64,000 bases of DNA from Planctobacterium marinum (GCF_036322805.1 NZ_AP027272.1:2108001-2172000); one strand, 5' to 3'. Numbered from the stretch's first letter, positions 1-9,787 are shown. Notes: a model not told the origin generated them from the letters alone. Numbers and translations: made by a program.

Positions 1-719
1 TACTCGTAGACGGCTCGCTCGGTTTTGTGTAAGTAATGGGCATCAGGCAAATATTGATAAGACAGTAGCGGGCCTTCATCACGGTATAAGTGAGCTGTTG
101 GCGCAGGTATCGGGGTCAGTCCCTGTTGCTGAAAATAGAGCAGTGCCCTGGGCATGTGACTGGCCTCAGTAACCAGGGCAAATTGCTTATCCTTGAGAAT
201 AGGTGTCAGCACTTGAGCTTCTTCTCTGGTATCTTTTGGGGTGGAGTAGGTGAGTATTCGATAGTCTGGCACACCCAGCGCCAGTGCTAATTCTTTATTC
301 GTTTCAGCGTTACTCAAAGGTTGGTTGCCACCGAAACCTGTAAAAACCAGTTTGGTATTGGGGTGGCTTTGAAATATTCGCACACCCTCTACAACCCGAT
401 ATAGACTGCAGCTGTCTACTTGAGAGGTTATGGGAACCCGTCGGTCGTTGACATGACCACAGCCCAATACAACGATATAATCCAGTACTTTCGCGTTGTC
501 AAACTGAACAATATTGGCCTCAATGGCTCTTGCTGAAAAATTAGCAAAAGGTGGTGTAGTGACTGCGATAAAAAAGAGGATCGCGATACTTTGCACCCCG
601 ATTGCCGTACGTTTTTTGCCACGCAAGAATAAAAACAAGGTTATCAATAGTAAAATCAATATTAGCGGCAATGGTTGCAACAAGGCACCAAGCCATTTTT
701 TAATTGTAAAGCTCAACAT
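1..719 (-). CDS. elyC: ElyC/SanA-type DUF218 envelope protein (3' end outside window)
   Basis: The minus strand reads MLSFTIKKWLGALLQPLP from an ATG at 719 and stays open to the window edge. Two hydrophobic segments lie near the N-terminus. They are followed by a DUF218 domain starting at VLDYIVVLGCGHVNDRR, with the later motifs TGFGGN and EASHMPRA. In E. coli this family includes ElyC, an inner-membrane factor needed for envelope integrity, and its gene adjoins cmoM, as the divergent neighbour does here. The start sits only 15 nt from the cmoM ATG, so the two genes share a very short divergent control region. The C-terminus is missing because the window ends. Confidence 0.8.
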   Translation of the reverse strand, partial: MLSFTIKKWLGALLQPLPLILILLLITLFLFLRGKKRTAIGVQSIAILFFIAVTTPPFANFSARAIEANIVQFDNAKVLDYIVVLGCGHVNDRRVPITSQVDSCSLYRVVEGVRIFQSHPNTKLVFTGFGGNQPLSNAETNKELALALGVPDYRILTYSTPKDTREEAQVLTPILKDKQFALVTEASHMPRALLYFQQQGLTPIPAPTAHLYRDEGPLLSYQYLPDAHYLHKTERAVYE

Positions 720-734
720 AAGTTAGTGTCTGAA

Positions 735-1523
735 ATGTCCGATAAAAAAACACAAAGTTCCAATTCGCCATCGTCACAGGATATCAGTTTTGACAATATT
801 GCGAATAAGTTTGATAAGAATATATATGGTACCACCAAAGGACGCTTGAGACATGAAATGCTAATGCACAATCTGGCTTTCCTGTGGCCAGTGCTGAATG
901 AAAATGCCTGCGTATTAGATGCCGGGGGCGGTACGGGAGAGTTTACCAAAGAATTGTTGGCCAAAGGCTATCAGGTGTTGTTGAATGATATTTCTATGGA
1001 CACCCTCGAAATTGCAGAACAAAAGCTCGCTGACTATGATGGTTTGAGCTTACATCACGGCGCCATTCAAGATATTCCAGCCCATTCGCAGTTTGATTTG
1101 GTTACCTGCCATGCCGTATTTGAATGGCTGGATAACCCTCAGGCAGTTTTATCTCATCTGTTTGAGCTTTTAAAACCGGGCGCCTATCTGTCGTTGAGTT
1201 TCTTCAATCAGGATGCCAATCTGTTCGGTAACGTTTTATACGGCAACTTTCAATTGATCAACAATGGCATGAAGCAAAAAAATCGGTTGCGACTGGCCAA
1301 CCATACCCCCCTCAAACCTAAAACCGTATTGAACTGGTTGGAAGAATTGCCGTGTGAGGTGCTGAAAAAGTCTGGTATACGTTGTTTTCATGATTACCTG
1401 AAAGACAAACAACAACAATCCGACAATTACCAAGACATTAAGCAACTCGAACTGCAATATAGCGACCAGGAGCCCTATCTCTGGCTAGGCAAATATTTTC
1501 ATATTGTGATAAGAAAGAACTAA
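735..1523 (+). CDS. cmoM: tRNA 5-carboxymethoxyuridine methyltransferase CmoM
   Basis: This class I SAM-dependent methyltransferase is expected to methylate cmo5U at the wobble position of tRNA. The SAM-binding motif LDAGGGTGEFT is near residue 60. The N-terminal FDNIANKFDKNIYGTTKG and the C-terminal CFHDYL and QEPYLWLGKY match what I recall of E. coli CmoM (SmtA). I chose the ATG at 735; an in-frame GTG at 726 is an alternative, and the longer frame upstream runs back into elyC. Pairing with elyC supports the assignment. Confidence 0.9.
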   Translation: MSDKKTQSSNSPSSQDISFDNIANKFDKNIYGTTKGRLRHEMLMHNLAFLWPVLNENACVLDAGGGTGEFTKELLAKGYQVLLNDISMDTLEIAEQKLADYDGLSLHHGAIQDIPAHSQFDLVTCHAVFEWLDNPQAVLSHLFELLKPGAYLSLSFFNQDANLFGNVLYGNFQLINNGMKQKNRLRLANHTPLKPKTVLNWLEELPCEVLKKSGIRCFHDYLKDKQQQSDNYQDIKQLELQYSDQEPYLWLGKYFHIVIRKN

Positions 1524-1611
1524 AAAGTGCTTGCATGATAGCCCGTAATTTCTTCTAATCCAAAAGATGTTACGCCAGCCATATGTCTGTATCTTTAGAC
1601 ATTATCTGCGT

Positions 1612-1809
1612 GTATCAGAAGAGGTGCGTTGGCCAGATAGCTCAGCAGGAATAGTTTGCATATTGGGTATTTGTTGCAAGCAAATACTAGCTGTTAGAGT
1701 GACGGGGACCAATGCCGAGGATCCGATTTATGCAAACAATGTCGGGTTCGGTTACTTGAGGTGAAACTCTGTAACTGTCACTCCACAATGGAGTGTTGGG
1801 CTTCTGGTA
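1612..1809 (+). promoter_or_regulatory. Lysine riboswitch (L box) in the lysC leader
   Basis: The 358-nt leader of lysC carries the L-box core. A P1 helix forms between AUCAGAAG (1614-1621) and CUUCUGGU (1801-1808). The conserved AGAGGUGCG follows P1, then AAUGCCGAGGAUC near 1710, then GUCGGGUUCGGUUAC and the arm CACUCCACAAUGGAGUG before P1 closes. The order and spacing resemble the E. coli lysC riboswitch. It probably lowers lysC expression when lysine is plentiful. Confidence 0.9.
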
Positions 1810-1881
1810 TTGAGACGTGTTGAAGCAATGCGTTCCTGCCAGTGTGAAATTTTCTAATCGCTTACTCGGAAATAAATTGAT

Positions 1882-3228
1882 ATGACAGGACTGATAGTCG
1901 CGAAGTTTGGCGGCACCAGTGTTGCCGATTATGACGCAATGTCTCGCTGTGCCAGTATTGTAGCCAGCAACCCGGAAACTAAAATCGTCGTGGTGAGTGC
2001 CTCGTCAGGTGTCACTAATTATCTTGTACGCCTTGCCAAGGGCAACTTACCAACAAACGAAAGGGATGCCATATTAGCGCACATTGCTGATATTGAGTTT
2101 TCCATACTGAAAAAAATGGGCCATAAGCCAGAAATGGCACAGGCACTTGAGCATCTATTGAACGAGTTGTCTGCTTGCGCTAGAGACGCAGAATTGGCAT
2201 CGTCATTAGCGTTACAGGATGAACTGCTGTCTTTTGGTGAGCGCATGTCTTCGCTACTTTTCTCCGAAATACTCAGAGAGCAGGGCACACATGCCATAAA
2301 CTTCGATGTGCGTCAGGTCATTAAAACCGATGCCAGTCACAGTAAAGCCACACCAGATATTGCCCTGATTAAACATCAGGCTGAGACCCTGCTAATGCCA
2401 GAATTGGCCCATAGCGTGATTGTGACGCAAGGTTTTATTGGTGCCAGTGATAACGGCAAAACAACAACATTAGGACGAGGCGGCAGTGACTACAGCGCCG
2501 CATTGTTAGCGGAATCAGTCAAAGCCGAGGCACTGCAAATATGGACGGACGTAAACGGCATTTACACCACGGATCCTCGTTTAACAGCAAAGGCGCGTCC
2601 CATTAATGAGATCAGTTTTGATGAAGCCGCGGAAATGGCCACCTTTGGTGCCAAAATTCTGCATCCGGCAACTCTGGTGCCTGCAATGCGTGCCAGTGTA
2701 AGGGTGTTTGTTGGGTCAAGCAGACAGCCGGAGGCTGGTGGTACCTGGGTTGCATGGAAAACTGAACATAAACCCGCATACCGCGCTATAGCTCTGAGAA
2801 AAGAGCAAGTTTTACTAACTCTCAAAAGTCCGGATATGTTGCACGCAACGGGCTTTTTGGCAGATGTCTTCACGATTTTAGCGCGTCATAAAATCAGTGT
2901 TGATTTGATCACGACTTCAGAAATTAGTGTGGCACTTACCTTGGATGAACCCACTAACGGTAATAGCAGAAAAATCACTGAAACTTTACTGGACGAGCTT
3001 AAAGCGGTTGGTGAGGTAACTGTTGAAGAAAATTTATCGTTAATCGCAGTAATAGGTAATCATTTACAAGCAACCCGCGGGGTGGGGGGGAACGTACTTT
3101 CGGCTTTAGAAAAATATAATCTGCGCATGATCTGCCACGGTGCCAGTGCCCATAACTTGTGCTTTTTGGTGCAAAGCGAAGACGCGCCCGGTATCGTAGA
3201 GCATCTGCACAGTTGTCTGTTTGACTAG
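1882..3228 (+). CDS. lysC: Lysine-sensitive aspartokinase III
   Basis: Aspartate kinase catalyses the first step of the aspartate family (lysine, threonine, methionine, diaminopimelate). The 448-aa protein opens with the kinase motif KFGGTSVADYDAM and contains TLGRGGSDYSAALLA and WTDVNGIYTTDPR for nucleotide and substrate binding. The C-terminal 140 residues fit two ACT domains for allosteric lysine binding. It is a monofunctional enzyme with no homoserine dehydrogenase extension. The lysine riboswitch upstream adds RNA-level feedback to the protein-level feedback. Confidence 0.95.
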   Translation: MTGLIVAKFGGTSVADYDAMSRCASIVASNPETKIVVVSASSGVTNYLVRLAKGNLPTNERDAILAHIADIEFSILKKMGHKPEMAQALEHLLNELSACARDAELASSLALQDELLSFGERMSSLLFSEILREQGTHAINFDVRQVIKTDASHSKATPDIALIKHQAETLLMPELAHSVIVTQGFIGASDNGKTTTLGRGGSDYSAALLAESVKAEALQIWTDVNGIYTTDPRLTAKARPINEISFDEAAEMATFGAKILHPATLVPAMRASVRVFVGSSRQPEAGGTWVAWKTEHKPAYRAIALRKEQVLLTLKSPDMLHATGFLADVFTILARHKISVDLITTSEISVALTLDEPTNGNSRKITETLLDELKAVGEVTVEENLSLIAVIGNHLQATRGVGGNVLSALEKYNLRMICHGASAHNLCFLVQSEDAPGIVEHLHSCLFD

Positions 3229-3237
3229 TGCTTTTGC

Positions 3238-4233
3238 CTATAACTGAACAATATTGTCCGGTTGTAACTTTCCTTGAGGGTAATTAATGAGATTGTTCAG
3301 CGTTGTTTGAGCAATCTCTTTTAAAGCCTCTTGGGTGAAAAAACCCTGATGACCAGTGATCACCACATTGGGAAAGGTTAATAATCGCTGAAACACATCA
3401 TCTTGAATAATTTCACAGGATAAATCCTGGAAGAAGAGCTCCGACTCCATCTCGTACACATCCAACGCCAGACCACCAATCTTTTTGGTTTTCAGGGCGG
3501 CAATAATTGCTTTCGTATCCACCAGTCCACCACGAGAGGTATTAATTAACACTGCACTGTCTTTCATTTTGGCAATGGACTCTTGGTTGATGAGGTGCTG
3601 TGTTTCTGTCGTTAACGGACAGTGCAGACTAATGATATCGGAATGTGTAAAAAGCGTATCTAACTCAACATACTCAACGTTTTGTTGCTGTAATGTGGAG
3701 CAAGGGTAAGGGTCATAACATAACACATTGCAACCAAATCCCTGGCAAATGCGAATGACAGCTTTACCGATTTTACCTGTGCCGATAACCCCTACGGTTT
3801 TACCATGTAAATTAAAGCCCATTAAGCCCTGTAAAGTGAAATTGTTTTCTTTGACGCGATTGTATGCTTTGTGAATCTTCCTATTCAGACTCAACAGGAG
3901 TGCGAAAGTATGTTCCGCCACAGATTCTGGAGAATAAGCTGGTACTCGAGTTACGGTAATACCCAATTTCTTGGCAGCGTGAAGTTCTACGTTGTTAAAA
4001 CCAGCACAGCGCAGACTGGCATGGCTTACATTATACGTCTTAAGCTGTCGTAATACCTCAGCATCAAGCGTATCATTAACAAAACAATTTACGGCATCGT
4101 AACCTTCAGCAAGTGACACGGTTTTTTTGTTTAAAGTGGTATCAAAAAACGTGAATTGTACATCAGTACCGCTGGCCTCCTGACAAAGAAAGCTTTTGTC
4201 ATATTCCTTGGCACTGAATACCGCTACTTTCAT
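3238..4233 (-). CDS. ldhA: D-lactate dehydrogenase (NAD-dependent)
   Basis: This 331-aa member of the D-isomer 2-hydroxyacid dehydrogenases reduces pyruvate to D-lactate in fermentation. The Rossmann motif is VGVIGTGKIGKAV. Catalytic-region motifs are NTSRGGLVDT with the Arg, ALDVYEMES with the Glu, and TGHQGFFT with the His. The start MKVAVFSAKEYD and the length fit LdhA rather than SerA. It lies 21 nt downstream of the glutathione peroxidase gene, probably in one transcript, and converges on lysC with only 9 nt between. Confidence 0.92.
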   Translation of the reverse strand: MKVAVFSAKEYDKSFLCQEASGTDVQFTFFDTTLNKKTVSLAEGYDAVNCFVNDTLDAEVLRQLKTYNVSHASLRCAGFNNVELHAAKKLGITVTRVPAYSPESVAEHTFALLLSLNRKIHKAYNRVKENNFTLQGLMGFNLHGKTVGVIGTGKIGKAVIRICQGFGCNVLCYDPYPCSTLQQQNVEYVELDTLFTHSDIISLHCPLTTETQHLINQESIAKMKDSAVLINTSRGGLVDTKAIIAALKTKKIGGLALDVYEMESELFFQDLSCEIIQDDVFQRLLTFPNVVITGHQGFFTQEALKEIAQTTLNNLINYPQGKLQPDNIVQL

Positions 4234-4254
4234 ATCTATTTCTGTTCCTTTAGC

Positions 4255-4743
4255 TCAGGCGTTAATGGCCGCTTCTATGTCTGATTTGATGGCTTCGGGT
4301 TTGGTATTGGGGCCATAACGCTTAATGGGTTGCCCATTTTTATTGATTAAAAATTTAGTAAAGTTCCATTTAATGCTTTTGCTGCCCATCAAACCGGGAG
4401 CCTCCGTTTTGAGATAATCAAATACCGGTGCTGCGTTTTTGCCATTCACTTCAAGCTTTTGGAAAAGTGGAAATTTCACGCCGAAGTTGAGGGTGCAAAA
4501 CTGTTCGATTTCGTCATCGCTGCCGGGCTCCTGATGACCAAACTGGTCACAAGGAAATGCCAGTACTTCAAACTGTTCTCGGTCGTATTCATCATACAAT
4601 GCCTGGAGACCGTCGTATTGCGGAGTGAAGCCACATTTACTGGCCGTGTTCACCACGAGAAGGACTTTTCCTTTGTACTGCTCAAGATTTACCTCTTCAC
4701 CTTTGTTGTTTTTCACTGAAAACTGATAAATGTTATCCGACAC
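4255..4743 (-). CDS. Glutathione peroxidase (Cys type)
   Basis: This thiol peroxidase reduces hydroperoxides. Family motifs are NTASKCGFTPQY with the peroxidatic Cys (no selenocysteine), FPCDQFGHQEPGSDDEI, and KWNFTKFLI with the Trp and Asn of the catalytic tetrad. I place the start at a GTG at 4743 (VSDNIYQFS), with AAGGGG about 6 nt upstream; the frame is open further to 4779 without a good ribosome site. The product is 162 aa, typical of bacterial BtuE-like enzymes. It is probably co-transcribed with ldhA. Confidence 0.88.
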   Translation of the reverse strand: MSDNIYQFSVKNNKGEEVNLEQYKGKVLLVVNTASKCGFTPQYDGLQALYDEYDREQFEVLAFPCDQFGHQEPGSDDEIEQFCTLNFGVKFPLFQKLEVNGKNAAPVFDYLKTEAPGLMGSKSIKWNFTKFLINKNGQPIKRYGPNTKPEAIKSDIEAAINA

Positions 4744-4881
4744 GATTTGCCCCTTATTTTTGTCTGCGTGGTAAAGCATAGAACGTTTGCAGGTAGAATG
4801 CAGTCAAAATATTTCCGCTTGAATTTCCTGCCGCCTGTAACGCAGAATGCGTCCATATTATTAAAATGCAATGTCAGAGAT

Positions 4882-5753
4882 ATGAAAATGAAAAAAATCG
4901 CGTTCCTCGGTTTAGGTGTTATGGGCTATCCCATGGCAGGACACCTAGCAAACTCAGGCTTTGATGTCACCGTGTACAATCGCACAACGGCCAAAGCTGA
5001 GACATGGTGTCAAACCTATTCTGGTAAACTGGCACTGACTCCCGCAGAGGCGGTGGTTGAAGCCGATGTGGTCTGTATTTGTGTGGGTAACGATAAAGAC
5101 CTGAGAGAGGTTTGTCTGGGGCTCAGGGTGTTATAGAAGGCATCACAGAGAATGCCATCGTCATAGACCACACCACAACGTCAGCAGAGGTAGCCGCTGA
5201 GGTATCGCAAGCTCTGGCAGAAAAATCGGTGGCGTTTTTGGATGCTCCCGTATCAGGGGGGCAGGCTGGCGCTGAAAATGGTAAGTTAACCGTCATGCTT
5301 GGTGGTAATGAGGAAGTCTATCAGACGGTAACTGAGGTTCTGGATGCCTATTCTCAATATCATCGCTTGTTGGGAGACGTCGGTGCCGGACAAAAAGCCA
5401 AGATGATGAATCAAATCTGTATTGCCGGAGTGGTACAAGGTTTAGCTGAAGCGTTGTCATTTGGTCAAAAAGCCGGACTTGATTGTGAAGCTGTGGTGGA
5501 TGTCATCTCTCGTGGAGCAGCACAATCATGGCAGATGGAAAATCGCCATAAAACCATGCTTAAGGACCAGTATGATTTTGGGTTTGCTATCGACTGGATG
5601 CGTAAGGACCTGGGGATTGCTTTACAGGAAGCTTCGAACAACGGGGCGAGTTTGCCATTAACGGCTTTGGTGGATCAATTTTATGCAGATGTTCAAAATA
5701 AAGGAGGCGGCCGCTGGGATACGTCTGCCTTGCTAACCCGATTTAAGTCATAA
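4882..5753 (+). pseudogene. 3-hydroxyisobutyrate dehydrogenase-like NAD(P) oxidoreductase, frameshifted
   Basis: The N-terminal part (MKMKKIAFLGLGVMGYPMAG) has the GxGxMGxxMA Rossmann motif of the 3-hydroxyisobutyrate/tartronate-semialdehyde reductase family. The frame then stops at about 5136. The rest (GAQGVIEGITENAIVIDHTT, then DAPVSGGQAGAENGKL and the catalytic Lys region GAGQKAKMMNQ) continues in the next frame. Re-joining needs one extra base near 5117-5121, where four G bases stand and five would restore VCLGAQGV. It is either a recent pseudogene or a homopolymer sequencing error; all later motifs are intact. Confidence 0.85.
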
Positions 5754-5767
5754 ATGCAAAGACTTGA

Positions 5768-5792
5768 GAACCGGTTACCTCGTAACCGGTTC
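5768..5792. terminator. 11-bp inverted repeat between convergent genes
   Basis: GAACCGGTTAC (5768-5778) and GTAACCGGTTC (5782-5792) form a perfect 11-bp stem with a 3-nt loop. It lies where the frameshifted dehydrogenase gene and fapA converge and overlaps the last fapA codons. No T run follows on either strand. It may be a bidirectional or processed mRNA end rather than a classical intrinsic terminator. Confidence 0.5.
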
Positions 5793-7430
5793 GTATTGCC
5801 ACTGATGACCTTCGTATTTTATCTTCGCGCGAGGATACTCTCGCTCCGCTTTCCATGAGCGATTGTTAAGCTTTACTACCACGCCGGGGTAGATTTTATT
5901 TTTCGCTTCAAGACCAATTACGCCAACATAATCGTCTTTCGCTTTTTTGATATCGATGATTTTTTGCTGCAGCCAATCAAGCGTGCGCTTTTCATTGTTG
6001 AACAGATGAATTGCTTCATTAACTTTATCTGCCAGTGCTCTTGGGATCTTTTTACTTTTTATAAAGTTAATTTTGCTCTCGTGAGACTTGTTGTTTTGTT
6101 GCAATTGCACCCATAGTTCATCCAGCTGGTCTTTTTTCTCCATCAACTGGTTAAAACCACCGCTGAAATCAACCGACAGAGAACTACCCGAAACTGCACC
6201 TAATGTGCCGGCACTGATTTTTCCGTAACATTCTATGCGACAGGCAAAAAGGTTACCGTTGGGGTTGTGTAGAGGCCCTGCTGTTACCGTGCCTCGACAG
6301 TTAATTTTACTGTAGGCTAATTGTCTCCCAACAGTTACATTACCATTACAGCGTATGTCCAGTCCTTGCCCATGAGCCACGTGAACACTACCTCCAGCCT
6401 CCAGGATGGTACTGTATTCGTCGGACGACTCGTGGTGCTTACCAGTGGCACCTTCAGTGATGATGATATCGCCACCTGCTTGCACAAAAGCGGATTCACA
6501 AAAGCCGTTGATAGTGATATCACCGGTGGCAACAATTTGCATTTTTTCCGTAACATCACCATTGACCAATACCGCGCCATCGTAGTTAACGTTACCTGTA
6601 CCCACATTTACGCCTTTGCATATAAAGGTATCGTCAACCCACATGCGTTCCTGCTTAAACTTGGGCATGCCGTTTATTTCGGCAATCAACAGATTCTCAT
6701 CATCTGGGCTAATCTCCGTGCCAGATCCGGGTTTAAAACTCACCCAACTACCCGCGGTTGGATCTAGTGGCGTACCGGTTACAGTATAGCCTTTTCTACC
6801 ATCAGTCGGCGGTACGCGACGAGCGACACCGGTGCCTGCCTTAACACAAATAATATCGCCAAGGTCGCGCATGTCGACGCGGCCTTCTTTCTCCTTCGGG
6901 CGAAGAATGCGCTCCAGTGCGTTGTCAACTAAGGGTTTGATCCTTGAGTTTTTACCATTTTTGGCGGGCAAACCTTTGGCTACTACTTCATCAAGCACAG
7001 TACCGGGCTCTGCGTTGCGCGCATTGTCCACCATTTCTACCAATTTCTTTTTCCCCAAACCTCGCACTATGCCGAGTTTTTGGGCTTGTTTCATTAGTGC
7101 TTTTACTGAGGCTTGTTTACCTGCAAATGCGGCGGTAATCACCAGGTTGGCGCGCATTTCATCTTCCGAAAGGCGAAAGTTAACCTGCGCATCTCTGCGC
7201 TCACCAATGCGTTCAGTGATGGGATCCGATGAGTCAATGCGCTCTGAGTTCTTATAGGTGCCGACAGCTGAAGCAATGGCTTCTTCAAAAATGAAGAACT
7301 TGCCGTATTCACTCTTTTTGACAAAGGCCATGATCGCCTTTTCTTCCAGACGTCCCTCAATTTCCGAAGGCATGATCATCAGATCCAGGTATTCGTCGGT
7401 AGGGTCGATCTCTAAGTAAATTCCATTCAT
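5775..7430 (-). CDS. FapA family protein (DUF342)
   Basis: This 551-aa protein has a DUF342/FapA architecture. An N-terminal domain (RVDMRDLGDIICVKAGTG, then VTGTPLDPTAG) is followed by a right-handed beta-helix rich in glycine-valine turns, such as VLVNGDVTEKMQIVATGDI. The C-terminus is a charged helical tail. Some members affect flagellar assembly and some signalling, but no flagellar genes are nearby, so the role here is open. The ATG at 7430 begins MNGIYLEIDPTDEY. Confidence 0.75.
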   Translation of the reverse strand: MNGIYLEIDPTDEYLDLMIMPSEIEGRLEEKAIMAFVKKSEYGKFFIFEEAIASAVGTYKNSERIDSSDPITERIGERRDAQVNFRLSEDEMRANLVITAAFAGKQASVKALMKQAQKLGIVRGLGKKKLVEMVDNARNAEPGTVLDEVVAKGLPAKNGKNSRIKPLVDNALERILRPKEKEGRVDMRDLGDIICVKAGTGVARRVPPTDGRKGYTVTGTPLDPTAGSWVSFKPGSGTEISPDDENLLIAEINGMPKFKQERMWVDDTFICKGVNVGTGNVNYDGAVLVNGDVTEKMQIVATGDITINGFCESAFVQAGGDIIITEGATGKHHESSDEYSTILEAGGSVHVAHGQGLDIRCNGNVTVGRQLAYSKINCRGTVTAGPLHNPNGNLFACRIECYGKISAGTLGAVSGSSLSVDFSGGFNQLMEKKDQLDELWVQLQQNNKSHESKINFIKSKKIPRALADKVNEAIHLFNNEKRTLDWLQQKIIDIKKAKDDYVGVIGLEAKNKIYPGVVVKLNNRSWKAEREYPRAKIKYEGHQWQYEPVTR

Positions 7431-7592
7431 CTGTTGTACCGCTAATCGTTTATAATAATTGTATGTGACTTCAGATTCATCGCTAGAGGTATTGCGTCAT
7501 CGGATGCGCTTACCTTCTTTAACCATATAAAATGATACCGAAGTAATCAGTTCGCTCTAATTGCTATCGGCATCATTATCTAAAACTCAAGA

Positions 7593-9041
7593 TTACAGCT
7601 GTTGGGCATAGCGATACAAGTCTTTTAGTATGCTTATGTGGCCGGGATTATTACTATTGGAGGCCAGTAATTGCTCCACTTCCCACATGTACTTTTCCAG
7701 AGTCAGGCTGGCTGGGGATTGTGGGTCGGTTAAGCGGAAATGTCTATGCCTTTGCCACTTTTCCAGTTCCTGAGCCGTGAAGGTATTAGGGTAGTTTCGT
7801 CCTCGATATCTGAAAAGTAGTGTGTTCAAACGAGGATCTTCAAACTTGTTATTGAATGAATCGAGAGAGGCGGGGTCAGCATCTTGAATTTGCGCACAAA
7901 CCTGCTGATCTGCGTTGGATAAAAAACCGCCAGAATAAAGGGCGTGATCGGCATCTAATTCTTGTTGTTCACTGGTTTCGTAAAGTGCAGATAGTTTTTG
8001 TTCAAGTCCCGTTTGTTGTTGCAACCATTTTAAGTTTTTCAGGCATTGTTCACGGTCGATGTTGAGTCTTTCCGCGTTTTCCTGCGAGAGGGTTTTTGCT
8101 GGAGCCACTACAGGGCATTTATTCAGGTGTACAAGCTTAACAGGTAATCGCTGCTCGTTTGGAGCCATATCTTCGCTACGTTGGTAAAGCTTCCGCTGCA
8201 ACTCTTCGACAGACAAATCCAATAAGGGCTCGACAGGCAAGTTCAGGTTAATGCAAATAATGGCGTTTTTGTTGCTGGGGTGGGGGCAAAGTGGTGCTAT
8301 CCAGGTGCAACAGCCATTTTCAGATGGCAATTTAGAGGAAATGTGCACCAACGGACTCTTGGTAGCCATATTGAACTGCTCTGCCACTTTATTTTTAAGT
8401 CGAAGAGAAAACAGGTAGTCGTATAACCTGGGTTGCTGCTGTTTAATTAATTTCGCCATAGCGATAGTGGCATACACATCTGACAGAGCGTCGTGGGCAT
8501 CGAGGTGTTCTATCTCATTGGCTTGGGACAGTCGTTCTAACTTGAAACTGGGTTTGCCGTCGTCATTGTGTACCCAGTTAATGCCTTCAGGGCGAAGCGC
8601 ATAACAAGCGCGCACCATGTCAATAATATCCCAACGACTGTTGCCATTTTGCCATTCGCGGGCGTAAGGGTTAATGAAGTTTCTATAGAGTGAAAAGCGC
8701 GTCAGTTCATCGTCAAAACGAATATTGTTGTAACCCGCTACACAGGTACCGGGTTGACTCATTTGTTCATTGATCTGACGCATGAACTGCGCTTCTATCA
8801 TGCCGTCGCGCAGTGATTTTTGCGGGGTTATCCCGGTAATTAGACAAGCCTGAGGATGGGGTAGATAATCGTTGGGGATCTGACACATCCAATTGATCGA
8901 TTCGCCGATAGGATTCAAATCCAAATCTGTACGTACGGCTGCAAATTGGTTGGGATGATCTTTTTGGGGTTGGGCGCCCCAGCTCTCGTAATCATGCCAC
9001 AAAATCGAAGGTTGGAAAGTATACTGATTAGCAGCGCTCAA
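7593..9041 (-). CDS. sbcB: Exodeoxyribonuclease I
   Basis: Exo I degrades single-stranded DNA 3' to 5' and acts in recombination and mismatch repair. The 482-aa length is typical. Exo motif I is ILWHDYESWG, motif II GYNNIRFDDELTRF, and motif III HDALSDVYATIAMAKL. The C-terminal SH3-like and helical domains follow with the conserved LLFRYRGRNYP. The gene stands alone, with 150 nt upstream of its stop holding no gene. Confidence 0.93.
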   Translation of the reverse strand: MSAANQYTFQPSILWHDYESWGAQPQKDHPNQFAAVRTDLDLNPIGESINWMCQIPNDYLPHPQACLITGITPQKSLRDGMIEAQFMRQINEQMSQPGTCVAGYNNIRFDDELTRFSLYRNFINPYAREWQNGNSRWDIIDMVRACYALRPEGINWVHNDDGKPSFKLERLSQANEIEHLDAHDALSDVYATIAMAKLIKQQQPRLYDYLFSLRLKNKVAEQFNMATKSPLVHISSKLPSENGCCTWIAPLCPHPSNKNAIICINLNLPVEPLLDLSVEELQRKLYQRSEDMAPNEQRLPVKLVHLNKCPVVAPAKTLSQENAERLNIDREQCLKNLKWLQQQTGLEQKLSALYETSEQQELDADHALYSGGFLSNADQQVCAQIQDADPASLDSFNNKFEDPRLNTLLFRYRGRNYPNTFTAQELEKWQRHRHFRLTDPQSPASLTLEKYMWEVEQLLASNSNNPGHISILKDLYRYAQQL

Positions 9042-9111
9042 TTTAGACTGGCCTTTGTAAAAACAGACCGCGATTCAACCAAAAAACACTATATAGCGCA
9101 ACCACAAAGCC

Positions 9112-9438
9112 TTAATTTTGCCCGGCATCGTAGTGCTTTTTCAGGTACTCAATGATGTCTAGTGATTCATACATCCATTCAGGAGCTGTGTTGAGCATGT
9201 CTAATTGTATGCGCAAACAGGGAACGGTTTTCCTGCCACCGCCGTTTATGAGTTCTTTTTTGTAGGCTTGTTTTTGATGAATATTGCGCAACTCAATTTC
9301 TAGTCCCAAGCGCTCAAGTTGTTTGAGCACCATTCGGCAATAGGGACAAGTACTGGAATAATACAGGCTGAGGTGATTGAGGTTACGCACAGCGACAGAC
9401 GGCTTCCTTTTTCGTGTGAACCCGAGGAATTTAAACAA
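9112..9438 (-). CDS. Glutaredoxin / GST N-terminal domain protein
   Basis: The thioredoxin-fold motif is YYSSTCPYCRMV (CPYC active site), followed by TVPCLRI with the cis-proline and WMYESLDIIEYL. It probably serves as a small thiol oxidoreductase or glutathione-binding protein. The annotated start is a TTG at 9438. The same frame is open further upstream through a hydrophobic stretch (TLSPFLPLQLPP), so a longer membrane-associated N-terminus is possible. The start is uncertain and the fold is clear. Confidence 0.7.
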   Translation of the reverse strand: MFKFLGFTRKRKPSVAVRNLNHLSLYYSSTCPYCRMVLKQLERLGLEIELRNIHQKQAYKKELINGGGRKTVPCLRIQLDMLNTAPEWMYESLDIIEYLKKHYDAGQN

Positions 9439-9580
9439 ATAGTTGCTCCACTGGTGGCAATTGCAAGGGTAGAAAGGGGGAGAGCGTAAAATATTTCAAG
9501 CATAGACTCTGGTGTAATCGCAGCACTGTTCTAGAGTTAACTTAATCTAAGGCATTTTGATTTTTTACAGAGGACTGAAA

Positions 9581-9787
9581 ATGAGTGATCACACCTACAA
9601 ATTGATAGAGTTAACAGGTTCTTCGCCAGAAGGCATTCAACCAGCAATAGAAAATGCCATTGCTAAAGCCAGTGAATCTTTGCACAGTTTGCGCTGGTTT
9701 GAAGTAACAGATACTCGGGGACAGATAGTGGATGGCAAAGTTGCCCATTGGCAAGTGAGCATCAAAGTGGGCTTTACACTGGACTAA
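9581..9787 (+). CDS. Dodecin family flavin-binding protein
   Basis: This 68-aa protein matches the dodecin size and pattern: [20 protein letters not shown], then the flavin-contacting Trp in [11 protein letters not shown] and the terminal strand [12 protein letters not shown]. Dodecins form dodecamers that store riboflavin or FMN. The ATG at 9581 has AGAGGA about 9 nt upstream. It is monocistronic, with about 100 nt to the next gene. Confidence 0.9.
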   Translation: MSDHTYKLIELTGSSPEGIQPAIENAIAKASESLHSLRWFEVTDTRGQIVDGKVAHWQVSIKVGFTLD

